Assembly (NCBI GenBank): GCA_026122225.1
Contig: JANEZZ010001570.1
Coordinates: forward strand, 6,200,501 to 6,264,500
Reading direction: 5' to 3'
Length of the DNA: 64,000 nt
From: Heloderma charlesbogerti
Taxonomy: Eukaryota; Chordata; Lepidosauria; Squamata; Helodermatidae
The notes beneath the pieces were generated by a model that had not been told where the DNA came from, ran no database searches, and worked only from the letters and a program-made list of their open reading frames with translations. Made by a program: the position numbers and the translations under genes. Shown here one piece after another: positions 12,015 through 24,055 of this stretch. Within the stretch, counting starts at the first letter, position 1. Each line of letters opens with the position of its first letter.

Positions 12015-12201
12015 TGCTCAAAATCCTACAAGCTAGGCTTCAGCAGTATGCGAACCGAGAACTACCGGAAGTACAAGCTGGGTTTCGAAGAGGCAGAGGA
12101 ACTAGAGATCAAATCGCCAACATTCGCTGAATCATGGAGAAAGCAAGAGAATTCCAGAAAAACGTCTCTTTCTGCTTCATTGACTATGCTAAAGCCTTTG
12201 A

Positions 12202-12927
12202 TTGTGTGGATCACAACTAACTCTGGCAAATTCTGAAAGTGATGGGAGTACCAGACTACCTTACCTGTCTCCTGAGAAACCTGTACGAGGGTCAAGAAGC
12301 AACAGTAAGAACCCGACATGGAACAACGGATTGGTTCCAAATTGGGAAAGGAGTACGACAAGGCTGCATATTGTCCCCTTCTTATTTAACTTATATGCAG
12401 AGTACATCATGAGAAACGCCGGGTTGGATGAATCACAGGTCGGAATTAAGATTGCCGGGAGAATTATCAACAATCTCAGATACGCAGACGATACCACCCT
12501 AATGGCAGAAAGCGAAGAGGATCTCAAGAGCCTCTTGTTGAGGGTGAAAGTGGAGAGTGCAAAAGCTGGTTTGAAACTCAATATTAAAAAAACTAAGATA
12601 ATGGCATCTGGCCCCATCACTTCCTGGCATATAGAAGGGGACGAAATGGAAGCAGTGACAGATTTTATTTTCTTGGGCTCCAAGATCACCGCAGACGGTG
12701 ACTGTAGCCATGAAATTAAAAGACGCTTGCTCCTTGGGAGGAAAGCTATGGCAAACCTAGACAGCATAGTAAGAAGCAGAGACATCACCTTGCCGACAAA
12801 GGTTTGTATAATCAAAGCTATGGTTTTCCCAGTAGTAATGTATGGCTGTGAGAGCTGGACTATAAGGAAGGCTGAGCGCCAAAGAATCGATGCTTTCGAA
12901 CTGTGGTGCTGGAGAAGACTCTTATGA
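12202..12927 (+). pseudogene. BovB ORF2 RT 3' part, broken
   Basis: Open stretch carrying the RT palm (LRYADDTTLMAESEEDL) and thumb region up to CESWTIRKAERQRIDAFELWCWRRLL, ended by a stop (TGA) where other copies read on. The first ~60 codons are out of the BovB frame. Confidence 0.8.
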
Positions 12928-13246
12928 GTCCCCTGAACTGCAAGGAGGTCAAATCAGTCCATCCTAAAGGAAATGAACCCTGAGTGCTCATTGTAAGGAC
13001 AGATACAGAAGCTGAAGCTCAAATATTTTGGCCACCTAATGCGAAGAGAAAACTCTCTGGAAAAGACCCTGATGCTGGGAAAGATCGAAGGAAAAAGGAG
13101 AAGGGGACGGCAGAGGTTGAGATGGCTAGATAGCATCACTGATGCAATGAATGTGGACTTGAGCACGCTCCGGGAGAGAGCGCAGGACAGGAAGGCCTGG
13201 CGTGCTATGGTCCATGGGGTCACGAAGAGTCGGACACGACTGAACA

Positions 13247-13258
13247 ACTTTTCCTTGC
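13247..13258 (+). repeat. Target-site duplication of the full-length BovB (right)
   Basis: acttttccttgc, exact copy of 10033–10044, directly after the terminal gactgaac of the LINE. Confidence 0.85.
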
Positions 13259-13383
13259 AGAGAGTTGCGGTGATTGCGGGGGTGGGAATCTGTAGTTCTG
13301 CCTGTCATGTTTAGACAGGCACGGAAAGGGACCAATCCCCTACGCGAGAACAGCCAAGCGCCTAGTACATCCTGAGTAGCTTA

Positions 13384-13510
13384 AGGCACAATCCTATGCA
13401 TGCTTAGCCAGAAAAAAGAAGTCCTGCAACTCCCAGCATTCCCATGGCCGCCTGGGGAAGTTGTAGCACTTTTTTTTTTTTTTGGATGAACGTCCACAGG
13501 ATTGCGTGCC
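13384..13510. repeat. Palindromic MITE, short family, copy 2
   Basis: Ends ggcacaatcctatgcatg and caggattgcgtgcc. Includes the family core 'cctgcaactcccagcatt'. It abuts the RAB9A CpG island. Confidence 0.65.
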
Positions 13511-13791
13511 TGCAGACTTTGGTGATATGTGGCTGGAGAACACGCAGCCGCAGTTAAGGGGTGAGTCGACTTGCGCTTGGCAGAAGCGGAAAAGCCCCGC
13601 CGTAGTGTCTTCGAGCGCGTCAGAGCAGCAGCGGCGCCCGCCCACTTCCCTCAAGAACCCCGCAAGTAACCGGGGCAATCGCGCATCCTCTGAAGGCCGG
13701 AAGACTCGGGAGGAGGAGAGGAAAGGGCCCGTCCCCTAGCAACAACCGGGAAGGCTGAGCCGGGAGGGGGCGGCGCTGTCCTCGCCCGATA

Positions 13792-13799
13792 TCACGTGA
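13792..13799. promoter_or_regulatory. Palindromic E-box (USF/TFEB-type)
   Basis: tcacgtga. This core is shared by USF sites and the CLEAR motif bound by TFEB at lysosomal genes. RAB9A works in late endosome traffic, so the link is suggestive but inferred. Confidence 0.5.
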
Positions 13800-13829
13800 G
13801 CGCCTGGCTCCGCCCCATAGCGCAGCCTC

Positions 13830-13928
13830 CGCCATGTTGTTTTCCTCCCCAGTCCCCTCCCCCCGCCAGGCAGCGGCGGTCGCAGGTGGCTCCGCGGCCG
13901 GCTCTGGTTCTTCCCGCCTCCTCGGTAG
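13830..13928 (+). other. RAB9A: Inferred RAB9A non-coding exon 1
   Basis: GC-rich segment after the YY1-like site, ending at a good donor TAG|GTGAGC (intron begins 13929). The transcription start is not determined, so the left edge is approximate. Confidence 0.5.
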
Positions 13929-15762
13929 GTGAGCGCGCCGGAGCCCCCGCGTGTTTCTTCCTTCGGCGTGTGTGGGTGGGAAGAAGAAATAGGGCGGCTT
14001 CTCGTGGGTTTTAGGGTCCAGGTGGCCGAACTTGCGTTTTTGGCTGCGGGCTGTGGACGGCCGGGAGTCGGCTTGCCTTTTCCCTGGCCGCGGCTAGGCA
14101 GGAGGAAAGATGCCGAGACGCCGCCCGCGCCGTATTTCTGCCCTGGTCTTGTTTATTTTATTTTTTTTTAGCAGTATATTGTTGACCTTTAGTTTGTGGG
14201 GTCGGTTGGTTTTTGGCTCTCGGCCTCTCCTTGTCGCAGAAGGGAGGTCCTAAAGTAAATGGTACTTGCAGGCTAACTTGAGTGACGCCCGCCCGCCCGC
14301 CAGCTCAGGCTGCGATCCTGCAATGGGTGCGTGTTCTGTTGAAATGGAGCATGCTTACAATCGGTTACAGAATTGGGGTACTTGAGAAGTCGGGCTTTTT
14401 TTGGGAGGGTGAAATCTTTCGTGGTGTGATCGTAGCGCTGTCTCCGCACAGATGCGAGAGGCTTCTGCCTTTCTGTGTGTACATTGAGAAACTTCCTTTC
14501 TTGAAGTAGGGGGCTTGAGTCTCAAAATCGCTGATCTGTCTGCCTATTTTCCTTCCTGACTTGCAGATGTAGCGTGATCAAAGATCCCGTGATGCTGAGG
14601 CAGACGGCGGTTCAGTTGAGAAATAGCTTCTCTTCTGTACTTCTCAGCTGGCATTTGACCAATTTATCTCGAGGGGAGTTTCTCTGAAATGATTAGTCGC
14701 TGGAGTGTCAGAGGACAGCTCCACTTCTTATGTATGCCTCCTTTGTCTTCCTCCATTTCTAGCATCTTTCATGTGGAAAATCCCTTACCTTCCCATTTGA
14801 AAAGAGGTGATATATTGAACTATTTAATTTGCTGCTCTTCCTGTTTCTGCAGATGAGTGAGTTTGAACAAGCACTTTTCCAGCTACCTGTGCAGTTGTGT
14901 GTGAAAACAAAGATCTTTTGCTTTAAGATACTGGGTCTAAGCTGTGCAGCAAAATAGCTACCCAGGTTGGTTTAACTCCTGAGAAATGTTCAAAAGGTCC
15001 CGTCATTTGGTAGAACAGGAAAATGTAGGCTGTTTCCACAGCAAAGATAAGAGTTTCGAAACATTCAGGGCACTGTGTAAAAGTAGTTCTTGATTGACTT
15101 GGAAAGCCACTTGACTGTGTATTTGAAAGAGAAACGTTCTGGTATGTAAAGGACTATGCTGAGTACTGTTTAATGTTGCAGTTCTTGAGGACAAGTTTGC
15201 ATTTTCTGCAGCCCTGTTTTCTGAGCATGTGACTTAACAGTTCCAATTTCCTTGTTGCAGATTAATAGTTGTCATAGGGTTGGGAAGGGGGAAACTCTGA
15301 ACACTGAGACAGGATTTGAACTTCGTTATTTAAAAGCTTCTATTGAAGGAGGTTCCACCACTTTCCTGGGCTACTTACTGCATTGCCTCATTGCACCTAT
15401 GGTTAGGAAGTACTTCCTTATAGTCAATCTAACCATCCCTTAATGTAACTTAAAACTATAATTGAGGAGGAAGTCTTATATTTATGCCAGCTTCAAAAAT
15501 CTCTGAAAAAAATTAAACTGGGTTTTAAAAATGTTCACCCACCTCTAAGAAGGTACAAGTCACTCATGGTGAAGGGGGGGGCGTGTCTTGAGTTCGATAA
15601 ATGTACAGCTGAAGCTTCATCATGTTAGTGCAGAATGACATAGGCATGCCATAGAACCAGGAACTGGAAAAATGGTATGTGTCTGGTTTGCTGGGTACCT
15701 GACATTTTGGTGCTGGGCTTATGAATGTAAAAATCTATTCAGTGGTGGCTACAGTTGGAATT

Positions 15763-15933
15763 AGACTGAAGGCAAAAGGAGAAGGGGATGGCAGAGGATG
15801 GGATGGCTAGATAGCATCACCGATGCAATGAATATGGACTTGAGCACGCTCCGGGAGAGAGCGCAGGACAGGAAGGCCTGGCGTGCTATGGTCCATGGGG
15901 TCACGAAGAGTCGGACACGACTGAACAACAACA
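15763..15933 (+). mobile_element. BovB LINE 3' fragment, copy 3
   Basis: 171-bp 3' end (motif RMGWLDSITDAMNMDLSTL, then ggacacgactgaacaac with a short CAA tail). Flanked by acagttggaatt at 15751–15762 and 15934–15945, a 12-bp exact target-site duplication. Confidence 0.9.
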
Positions 15934-16789
15934 ACAGTTGGAATTGAGGGGTTTGAACACTTTTCCTGCAGAATATGATGTGAGCAGGGTGTGCTAACAT
16001 GGGAGCAGGTCTGTCTCTTCCAGTATAATAGCAACAATTTTGCATTAATTATGCCCAGGCATTACAGACGCTACTTTAAATTCCTGCCACCCGTAAGACT
16101 GATGAGAAATAACACAGTTGAAGATAAACATATTTAAAATGCATTCAGCAAACAAAAATAGGAAAAATACTAAGATAGTTTTCATGAGCTCTGACTCCCA
16201 AGGTGTGTTCCAGATAAAATGGGCTTGTGCATTCAAAAAAGAAAAAAAAATGCTTAGGCCTTTGGTGAAGCTCCGAGGAAGATTTTCTGCTGTGTATAGG
16301 ACTACTATATCAAGTTCTGTTTAATTTCAACAGTTCTTGAGGACAAGGAAGTCTGATAAGTTTCTGCAGCCCTGTTTTGTGAGCCAATGACAGCTCCAGC
16401 TACCAAGAACACTTTGTGTGTGTTTGTTCTACAAATCTAGTGCATGTTTATTGTTCTCAGCTGGCCATGGATACTGTGATGGGGTACAGTCAGTCACTGT
16501 GGGATACTGGGCCCAAACTTCTCATTAGATTCTAAGCTCCCCTGGCATAATTTAAACTAGAGAAGAAGGAAAGGACAGTGAATGGGGCATTGTGATCTGG
16601 GAAGGGCATTACCTGTTATTGATAGGCTAGGCTTGCAGCCTTGGAGCCTTTGTAGAGTCAGCTTTACTCCTGGAAATACAGTTAGTGGCTCTGGAAGCTT
16701 TCAGTCAGCACTGTCTGACTTGTAGATTATGTCCTTTCTTGAAAGCAAGGAGTTAACGCCCATCATTCAGGAGTTAACACCCATCATAA

Positions 16790-16852
16790 CACCCAGGGTT
16801 GGACTCGATGGCCTTTTAGGCCCCTTCCAACCCTACTATTCTATGATTCTTT
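16790..16852 (+). mobile_element. CR1 LINE 3' end
   Basis: 'gggttggactcgatggccttttaggccccttccaa … attctatgatt' is the classic CR1 3' terminus with its ATTCTATG tail. Confidence 0.8.
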
Positions 16853-17229
16853 TCTTTTTTTAATAATCTCATTCTATTTGGTGTTTTCTTTGTCTGGAAA
16901 CTACAGCTAATGCATAAAGCAGCATTTGTCCTAATGGCAGTTGGAGGATAAGGACTTGCACAACCAGTGTTCTTGTATACTGACTACTTCAGCATTGTAT
17001 TTAAACACTATAGCCTGGTATCTATAGGCACAGGCAGTAGGGAATTGCATGCAGATGAGTGAGTGGGCTGGTGGAGGAGGGAGGGAGTTCTCTGTCTCTC
17101 TTTGATGTCCAGAAGAGATACGCAGGCTGGTTCCTACAGGAGAGATGGAGCTTTCCTTTCTGTCCCTTCTCTGCTAGCTTTCAGCAGGCTAGTAAAAGTT
17201 TTTGCAGGATCATAACTTTGAGGGGCTTA

Positions 17230-17490
17230 TTTACAAGTCTGGGCTCCCTGTTAGCTTCCAGGCCATTTCAATGTATTTGTTTTAACTACAAAGCCCTATA
17301 TGGTCTGGATCTGGCATATTTTAGGGATTAGCACCCTTCCTCCTGGTAAGGCTGGCAGGGATGTGATGCATGACTGCCTTGATAGCAGCTCTAGATAGTT
17401 CAGTCTCATCCTGATTCTGCAAACATCCAGGAAGCATTTTAAAGTTTTCATGTTCAGGTGGTCCTTCTGTGAACTTTTTTTAATGTGCAA
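17230..17490 (+). mobile_element. L2-like LINE fragment, degraded
   Basis: 'tttcaatgtatttgttttaactacaaagccctatatggtctggatctggcata' corresponds to the [16 protein letters not shown] segment of L2-like LINEs, followed by decayed 3' sequence. Confidence 0.5.
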
Positions 17491-19015
17491 ATGTTTTAGT
17501 GGGGGCCGCACATGTGCATGCACATTCACATACACCTCTCATCACTATCAAGATCCTAACCCTCCCCATTGCAGGAGCATCAGGGTCAATGGTAAGCACA
17601 GGTTTACGGGGCTACATTGTAGACTTAGTGCTGGGTTGAAAATGTTGCCCAGTTGCTGTGGGCAGATTCTCAACCCATGAAAATGGAGGGACATTTTAGC
17701 AATTTCTCCTGGGAAATGTTCTAGAAATTTTCAGAAACAGTGGCTTAACAGATTTATTACTGAGAATAGTGACAGAACTGTGTGAACAGAGGCCTGGTGA
17801 GACTGTGAAGGCATTAAAATTGCCCCCCCGGGGGGGGGGAAATGCTCTAGGAATGGGCTTTGTGGTTTCTTCCATAGAAACCATGTTGTTAGAGCATCCC
17901 CAGAGTATCCTAGGAACAGGCAGGAACTTTTGAGTACTGCTTCCTAGGGCATTCTAGGAACAAGACGTCTATGGCAGGAATCATAAAGCCTGTTGCTAGA
18001 GCGGTTTCTCTCCCCCCCCCGCACCCTTTGTCGGAAATGGCAGATGCTTGGGGGTTTGGGGCAACTGCCTGTGGCCCAAAGGAAGCACCTTTGGCACCAC
18101 TGATCTTCTGAATCCTCTGGTACTTGATAGATTGCCTATTACGTAATATTTGTGTTTTGTTTTTAGACATGTTACCCATGTTTTGACAGGTAATTATTTT
18201 GGTTGTATTTTTTTAATTGACAAAGTAAGTTGTAAGTATTTCTGTAAATACCTCACGTATACTGGCAGTAACCATACCAGAATTTGTCATTGCATCTCAA
18301 ACTTTCATGTACTTGTCTGAGATCTCTTATGCTGAAAGTTCATTTTTATAATACATGTATTTTCTGATTTTTTTTTTTTACTATTTTGCCAGCATACCTT
18401 TATAGAAAAAGGCATACCTGTAATCCTGCAGATGGTATACTTAAATCTCTTTCAGTTCAGTGGGAATTAAGTAGCCTAACCATGTGCAGGATTGCAGCTC
18501 CCACTGTTTTAATTACACATATGCACTCCTCTTGCTTTAAATGGGACAATCAGATATTATATAAACATCAGAAACCAAATCCAGTTTTTAAAAAACTGGC
18601 TCCGGGTTTTTTTTAAAGTGGCTGTGTGACTGCAGTACAAATTGTGAAACACAGAAAGTACAGAATCGGCACCTTCCATGAAATCCTCTTTTTCAAAGGG
18701 CAAGCATTTCTCTTTAAAGACATCTACTCACCTTCCAGAGTTTTTGTGAAGATTTGACAATAAACCTAAAACACAAACTGGCTCATTTTCCACAACTTTT
18801 ACAATATTAGATATGTTGGTAGTTTCTAGCATTCTGAAAAGATGCATGTGTAAAAGTGCCTTTATACAACTAAGATAAATTATTAGTTGTTAGACATGTA
18901 TGTTATGCATTTTGGTATCAGATATTGTTCATATACACACATGAATTTTCAGTTCAAGTCATTCATAAAAAATATTATATATTTTAGGCAAATAGCATAA
19001 TACTAGTATTATAAT

Positions 19016-19979
19016 ATAAGAATATAAGAAGGGCCATGCTGGATCAGACCAAGGGTCCATCTAGTCCAGCATTCTGTTCACACAGTGGCCAACCAGCTGT
19101 CGACCAGGAAACCACAAGCAGGACATGAGCGCAACAGCACCCTCCCACCCATGTTCCCCAGCAACTGGTGTACAAACACTCACTGTGCTGGTACTGGAGG
19201 TAGCACATAACCATCAAGACCAGTAGCGTTGATAGCCTTTTCCTCCAGGTATTTGTTCAACCCGCTTTTAAAGCCATCCAAATTGGTAGCCATCACTACA
19301 TCTTGTGGTAGCGAGTTCCATAGTTTCACTATGCGCTGTGTGAAGAAGTCCTTTTATCTGTCCTGCATCTCCCGCCAGTCAGCTTCATAGGATGACCCCA
19401 GGTTCTAATATTTTGAGAGAGGGAGAAAATGTCTTCCTATCCACATTTTCCACACCGTGCATAATTTTGTAGACCTCTATCATGTCTCCCCTTACCCTCC
19501 TTTTTTCCAAGCTGAAGTTGGGATTTTTTTGCCCCAACGTGCATCACTTTACACTTGCTTGCATTGAACTGTATTTGCCATTTGGATGCCCATTCTCCCA
19601 GTTTGGAGAGAGCCTTTTGGAGCTCTTCACAGTCCCTTTTTGATTTAACCACCCTAAATAATTTAATGTTGTCGGCAAACTTGGCCACTTCACTGCTCAC
19701 TCCTAATTCCAGATCATTTATGAACAGGTTGAAAAGGATTGGTCCTAATACAGATCCCTGTGGGACCCCACCATTTACTTCCTTCCATTGGAAGAATTTA
19801 CCATTTATTCCTACTCTCTGCTTTCTGTTCTTTATCTAGTTACTGATCCATAAGAGGACCTGTCCTCTCATTCCATGACTGCCAAGTTTGCTCAGGAGTC
19901 TTTGGTGAGGGACTTTGTCAAAAGCTTTTTGGAAGTCCAAGTAAACAATGTCTACCAGATCACCCCTGTCTATAATCAA
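19016..19979 (-). mobile_element. CR1 LINE fragment
   Basis: On the plus strand it starts with the inverted CR1 3' UTR (gggccatgctggatcagacc) and continues into the RT C-terminus read on the minus strand (FADNIKLFRVVKSKRDCEELQ; LGEWASKWQIQFNASKCKVMH). The usual catalytic Asp-Asp is degraded (ADN). 5'-truncated, about 960 bp. Confidence 0.9.
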
Positions 19980-20850
19980 AGCAACAAGATAATGACCTGG
20001 TTTGGACATGACAATAAACCAGAATTATTTAGAATTCTGATGTATTGGGAATGAGCAAGCATGCTAGTCTGCTGCTTAATTGCTCCTGCTTGTCTCCTTA
20101 CATAAGAACTGGGACCTGTGGCATGTTCCTCTCCTAACAAGCCATAATCATAAGCCAACCTGGAATGTGTTAATGTTTCTTTTAAGATTTGCATATTTGA
20201 AGTTTCATAACCCAACTAATTGAGGTTGTAGAGACGGAAGAGTTTATATTTTAAAAAAAGTTGCAGATTGTGATTTTCTCTTGTTTATATCGAGCTTACA
20301 TTTTGTCTGCCCTTTCCCACACAAAATCTCTGTACCAGTGTTAACTGAAGTGGTTGAATAGCCAGCCTTCCCTATTCTGTTACTGTTCAGTCATACCAAC
20401 ATAGTTGGCATTAACTATTTTCCCAAATTAAGTTCTCAAAAAGCTTGAAAATCGCACAATTTCCCACAAAATTTACTCATTTGTTTTTCTGTTCTGCCCC
20501 ACTGAGTTATTGTTCCATTCCCCACCCCCGAGTTACTCATGTACAGTGAAGGCATACCTTGGGTTTCAAGCTTCTTTTTTCAAAATGTAGTTATTCTAAA
20601 AGTAGCACTTAAAAGGTTTCACTTCATCAAAAACTAGTTGCATATGATTAAACTTAAGCATTATTGCATAAACATATATTGTCATGTACCTCATGTGCTT
20701 GGTAAGGCTAATTTGGCTATGAACTCCTGTTGTAGAATGTAATGTTAAATGAACATTGTATCATGATAAAATATTAAACATATTAAATTGTTTTTAAAAT
20801 GCATCTCTACAGCATGTCCAGTAGTAATAAAATGTTTCTCTTGTTTGCAG

Positions 20851-20886
20851 GTATTTGATTATCATGAGTTACACTGAACAGTAAAG
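20851..20886 (+). other. RAB9A: RAB9A non-coding mini-exon 2 (inferred)
   Basis: 36-nt segment between a strong acceptor (tttctcttgtttgcag, ending 20850) and a donor (AAAG|GTAACT, 20887). Mammalian RAB9A also has short 5' non-coding exons before its single coding exon, which supports the reading. It contains a complete short upstream ORF (20864–20884). Confidence 0.6.
20864..20884 (+). CDS. Upstream ORF of RAB9A mRNA (6 codons)
   Basis: ATG to TAA wholly inside the mini-exon; peptide MSYTEQ. If the exon is used, this uORF would precede the RAB9A start by more than 50 nt and could modulate translation. No evidence of translation is visible from sequence alone. Confidence 0.4.
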   Translation: MSYTEQ

Positions 20887-21276
20887 GTAACTATTTTGAT
20901 TAAATATTTCATATGCTAGTAATGCTAGTTCAAGAAACAGTGTGGGGGGAGAATTAGGAGTATACTCGAAAACATAAATCATTCTGAACCATTAAATCTT
21001 GATAATTTTATAGAATACTTATTTCCCTATTATACACATGCATAAAAGAAGTAGCCAAAAAAAAAAAAAAGCATAGCTGATGATCTGGATCTAAAAACTG
21101 TGTGGCTACATGTGCTGAAGGGAACTTAGATATTCATTCTATTCCAATATTTATATCCTGCTTTTCTTTTCTGGAGAAAATCCAAAGTGCCTAACAAAAA
21201 AAGATAATTATCCAATACAACAAGATCAAAATAACAGCAAAAGAAATATAAATATTTCTGATGTATACATTTATTA

Positions 21277-21694
21277 AGGGTGCAATCCTGTGGCAACTAA
21301 ACACTGTCTAGAGGGCCATAGGATATTTCAGTTTCTGGAATCAGAACCAAGGGTCTGGCTTCGGAGCCCAGAAACCGCGCTCCCCTCCCCCCTTGTAGCC
21401 AGCGCAGTTCTCTCCACGCTGGCTACATCTCTGCACTCAGAAGCGTGGAGATGGGGAAAAGGTGGCGGTCCCAGGGGAAGGGAGGAGACCGCACAAGCCG
21501 CATTATGCAGCTTCCTATTCATCATGCACCCTCCCCGCTCTGAAGCTCCCTGGCTAAACAAACAGAATTGCCTGTCTAGCTAAAAATGTGAGGCAGCTGG
21601 AGCACGGAAGCGAGGATCACCACCCGTGCTCCAGCCGCCCTGCATTGTATAGTCATCAGCTTCCAGGTTTAGAGGCTCCATAGGAATGTGCCCC
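21277..21694. repeat. Long MITE-like family, copy 1
   Basis: Starts agggtgcaatcctgtgg and ends ccataggaatgtgcccc. GC-rich interior with clusters of ctcccc/ccctcc. Relatives at 22396–22878, 33705–34131, 36999–37442 and 37758–38141. Confidence 0.6.
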
Positions 21695-22395
21695 AACTGT
21701 ATCAAATTCATAAAAACATCACAGACATTTCATTATCAGTTGTGTTCCTCACACAGTCTCCCAAACTGCATGGCAGATCTCTTTTGAAATTAATGGAAAG
21801 TTTGAAAAGTGGTTTGTGGTAATACATAGAAATCTTCCACTGAAAGGGAGAAAGTTTTTTAAAAAATCATCTCACTGGCATGCTCAGAGTAGTGCTTTAG
21901 ACCCTAGCCTAGGATTCTGATTCAAAGAACCATGAGTGGAAGATAAATAGCTGCCAGTACTGTTCCACAAATGCTTGCTCAAGAATTCATGTATGGATGT
22001 AGTAGGTAGGTTCTATAGCAGTTTTCATGATTCTGCTTCTCAAGCTGACACAAGCAGATCATTTTTGGACTTACTCTTCCTGTGTAATGGTCTCGCACAA
22101 GCTAGAATGGGCTGGGGAAGACATCCTACATGCGCAAGGATGCTTTTTGATCCATCTCCATATATTGAAAATGGAGGACTTGAATGCCTTTCATTAATAA
22201 GTATAGATTTGACTTCATTACAAGAGGTAACCACTAACAGAACAGAATCAGCATGATTAAGTCAGTAGTACCCTAACATTAGAAATCTGGTTATTCCAAG
22301 TGCACTGCACTGAAACTGCAATCAGCTCTTCGGTAATTTAAACAAAATGTGTTATCATTGGCATACTCTGGAATGGCAGGCTCACTATATCTATT

Positions 22396-22878
22396 AGGGC
22401 AGAACTCTATTGACACCTGCTAGACATCAGTCTCTAATCTTAGGAGGCTTCCAAGTATACTATGCCCTGCTGGGCTCATGCTGGCAGTGCAGGAGGAATG
22501 ATGGAGGTGACTTTTGCCTCTCTGTCCTCCTTTAAAAAACTTTTTCCTCTAGATAGGCCTCTGAGCCCATTTAGAAGAGGCAAGCTGCTGGTGGTGGGGC
22601 TGGGACTGGAGTGGCCATAGGATTTTGTGTATCCTGGCGTCGCCCCTCCCTGCCCACTAGAACACCCCCTTTTTGACCTCTACGAGGTAATCTGAGACCA
22701 CTTTTGTGACCTTGCAGTGGGTGGTGCATTTCTTTCCATGTAGGGGGCAGGCAGGGCGATCAGATCTTGAAGTCCTGCTTCTGAAATCACAGTAGTGTCT
22801 ATGGCTTTGGGAGGAGGAATACAAATAAATCCTGTAGTCTCTAGGATGTTCTCCACGGACCACATAGGATTGCACCCT
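22396..22878. repeat. Long MITE-like family, copy 2
   Basis: Starts agggcagaactctattg and ends acataggattgcaccct. Shares the 'ggagtggccataggatttt' and 'cctccctgcccac' interior with the other copies. Confidence 0.65.
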
Positions 22879-23199
22879 AAATGTATTTTCTAATATAGTG
22901 AAGGGTTTGTTTGTTTGTTTGTTTTTGAAGGATGAGTTTGCTGAGTATGGCTGTCAGTCTACAATGGGGAGTTTGGGAGTGGAACACATCAGAATTTCCC
23001 TTGTTATAGTTAATGTCTCGCTAATGGAGCATTGACACATATACCTGATTGTGTACTATGGAAAGCTATGATGGGGCACTTCTCCAAAAAGAAATAGAAC
23101 ACTGAAATGATGTCATTGCACAAAGTGGTGTTCTCTACATTTTTCAGGCATAGCCTGTCTGTTCTCTTTGTAGCAGAGCCCATCTTCACTAGGAAGTAT

Positions 23200-23285
23200 T
23201 TTTATTTGTCTTATCCACCTCCTTGGCGCTCTGCCTCAAGGTGGCTTACAAGAACAATGTTGAAAAACCATAAAACGGTTATGGT
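23200..23285 (-). repeat. LINE-tail-like fragment
   Basis: 'cctcaaggtggcttacaagaacaatgttgaaaaaccataaaac' resembles the inverted 3' tails of L2/CR1-like LINEs. Confidence 0.4.
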
Positions 23286-24010
23286 GAAGTGAAACCAGTT
23301 AATAGATCAGCAAAGTGTGGCAGTATTTCAACTTGGAGTGTTTGTACTACTTAAGTCATGTATGATACCAAAGAAACCTTTTAATGTATTGAATGTAAGA
23401 AACATTTCAAGTCTTGGAGTTAGGAATAGTCTATGTTGTTCTGGTTGTGCTGTATTGCCTAAGAAAGAGATTTGAAGTCAATACTACCAGACTGGTTTCC
23501 CAAGTGTGCCACCGGTTCATTTTGAAAAGTGAATAGGAAAGCTCCTTGATTTCCATTCTGCTCACCTTCCATTGGCACTTAACACTCTGTCCCCAAAATC
23601 CCCTTTTCAGTGTGACCCTCAGCACTGTACAGTCTTTGAAATCCTACTGCTGTCCAACTTGATTCACGGGAGTGAGCTCAATTCAGAAGCAGGATAGCCA
23701 CATTAATGGTAGTAATGGTCTTAAGATGTGTCTGGCTGGATGAAAAAAGAGAGATTATGAACTTACGCAGTCAGCCTTCCTATTATGGTGTGCTCTCAAT
23801 TTGAATACTGTGGGAAATTCTGTCTTGCTCTTGGAATACTTCTAATTATATTAAAATCAATGTTCCATTTTTGTGAGTAAATTTTAGCAAGCAACTAAAG
23901 CATCATTGATCTAATCACTAACATTTATAGCTACTGTATCAATAATTGCAATATCATTCAGATTTGTTTGTGTAACAAATGGAAATTTTTAGGTATGAAT
24001 AAGATCTGTT

Positions 24011-24021
24011 TTATTTTGCAG
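24011..24021 (+). other. RAB9A: 3' splice site of RAB9A coding exon
   Basis: ttattttgcag, a strong polypyrimidine/AG acceptor 34 nt before the ATG. Confidence 0.8.
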
Positions 24022-24055
24022 AACTGGACATCAGAAAGGATCTGTTCTTGAAACA

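Larger units (their letters stand above)
10045..13246 (+). mobile_element. Full-length BovB (RTE-clade) LINE, inactivated
   Basis: About 3.2 kb, flanked by an exact 12-bp duplication. The first long frame (10110–12014) contains the apurinic endonuclease domain (LGTWNVRSMNQGKLE … DYVLCSQRW … GSDHELL) and the start of the reverse transcriptase (TNNKAGRDDSIPADL). RT continues in other frames: AGFRRGRGTRDQI near 12090, FIDYAKAFDCVDH near 12170 (with in-frame TGA and TAA), GVRQGCILSP near 12350, and catalytic YADD at 12481–12492. The C-terminal zinc/conserved region lies near 12820–13240. At least two frameshifts and several stops make it non-autonomous. BovB is known for horizontal transfer between squamates and ruminants; its presence here is the main clue to a squamate host. 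Confidence 0.95.
13500..14130 (+). promoter_or_regulatory. RAB9A: CpG-island promoter of RAB9A
   Basis: Strong GC and CpG enrichment in an otherwise AT-rich region, 10 kb upstream of the RAB9A coding exon on the same strand and with no other gene between. It holds a palindromic E-box tcacgtga (13792–13799), an Sp1-type gctccgcccc (13807–13816) and a YY1-like ccgccatgtt (13829–13838). No TATA box is seen, as expected for a housekeeping promoter. Assignment to RAB9A rests on position and strand. Confidence 0.75.
13929..20850 (+). other. RAB9A: RAB9A intron 1 (inferred)
   Basis: About 6.9 kb between inferred exons 1 and 2. It contains a BovB tail (15763–15933), a CR1 3' end (16790–16852), an L2-like fragment (17230–17490) and a CR1 fragment (19016–19979). 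The rest is unassigned sequence without coding signals. Confidence 0.5.

Noticed and set aside
13482..14171. Several open frames in the RAB9A CpG island
   Set aside because: GC-rich sequence lacks stop codons by composition; no domain.
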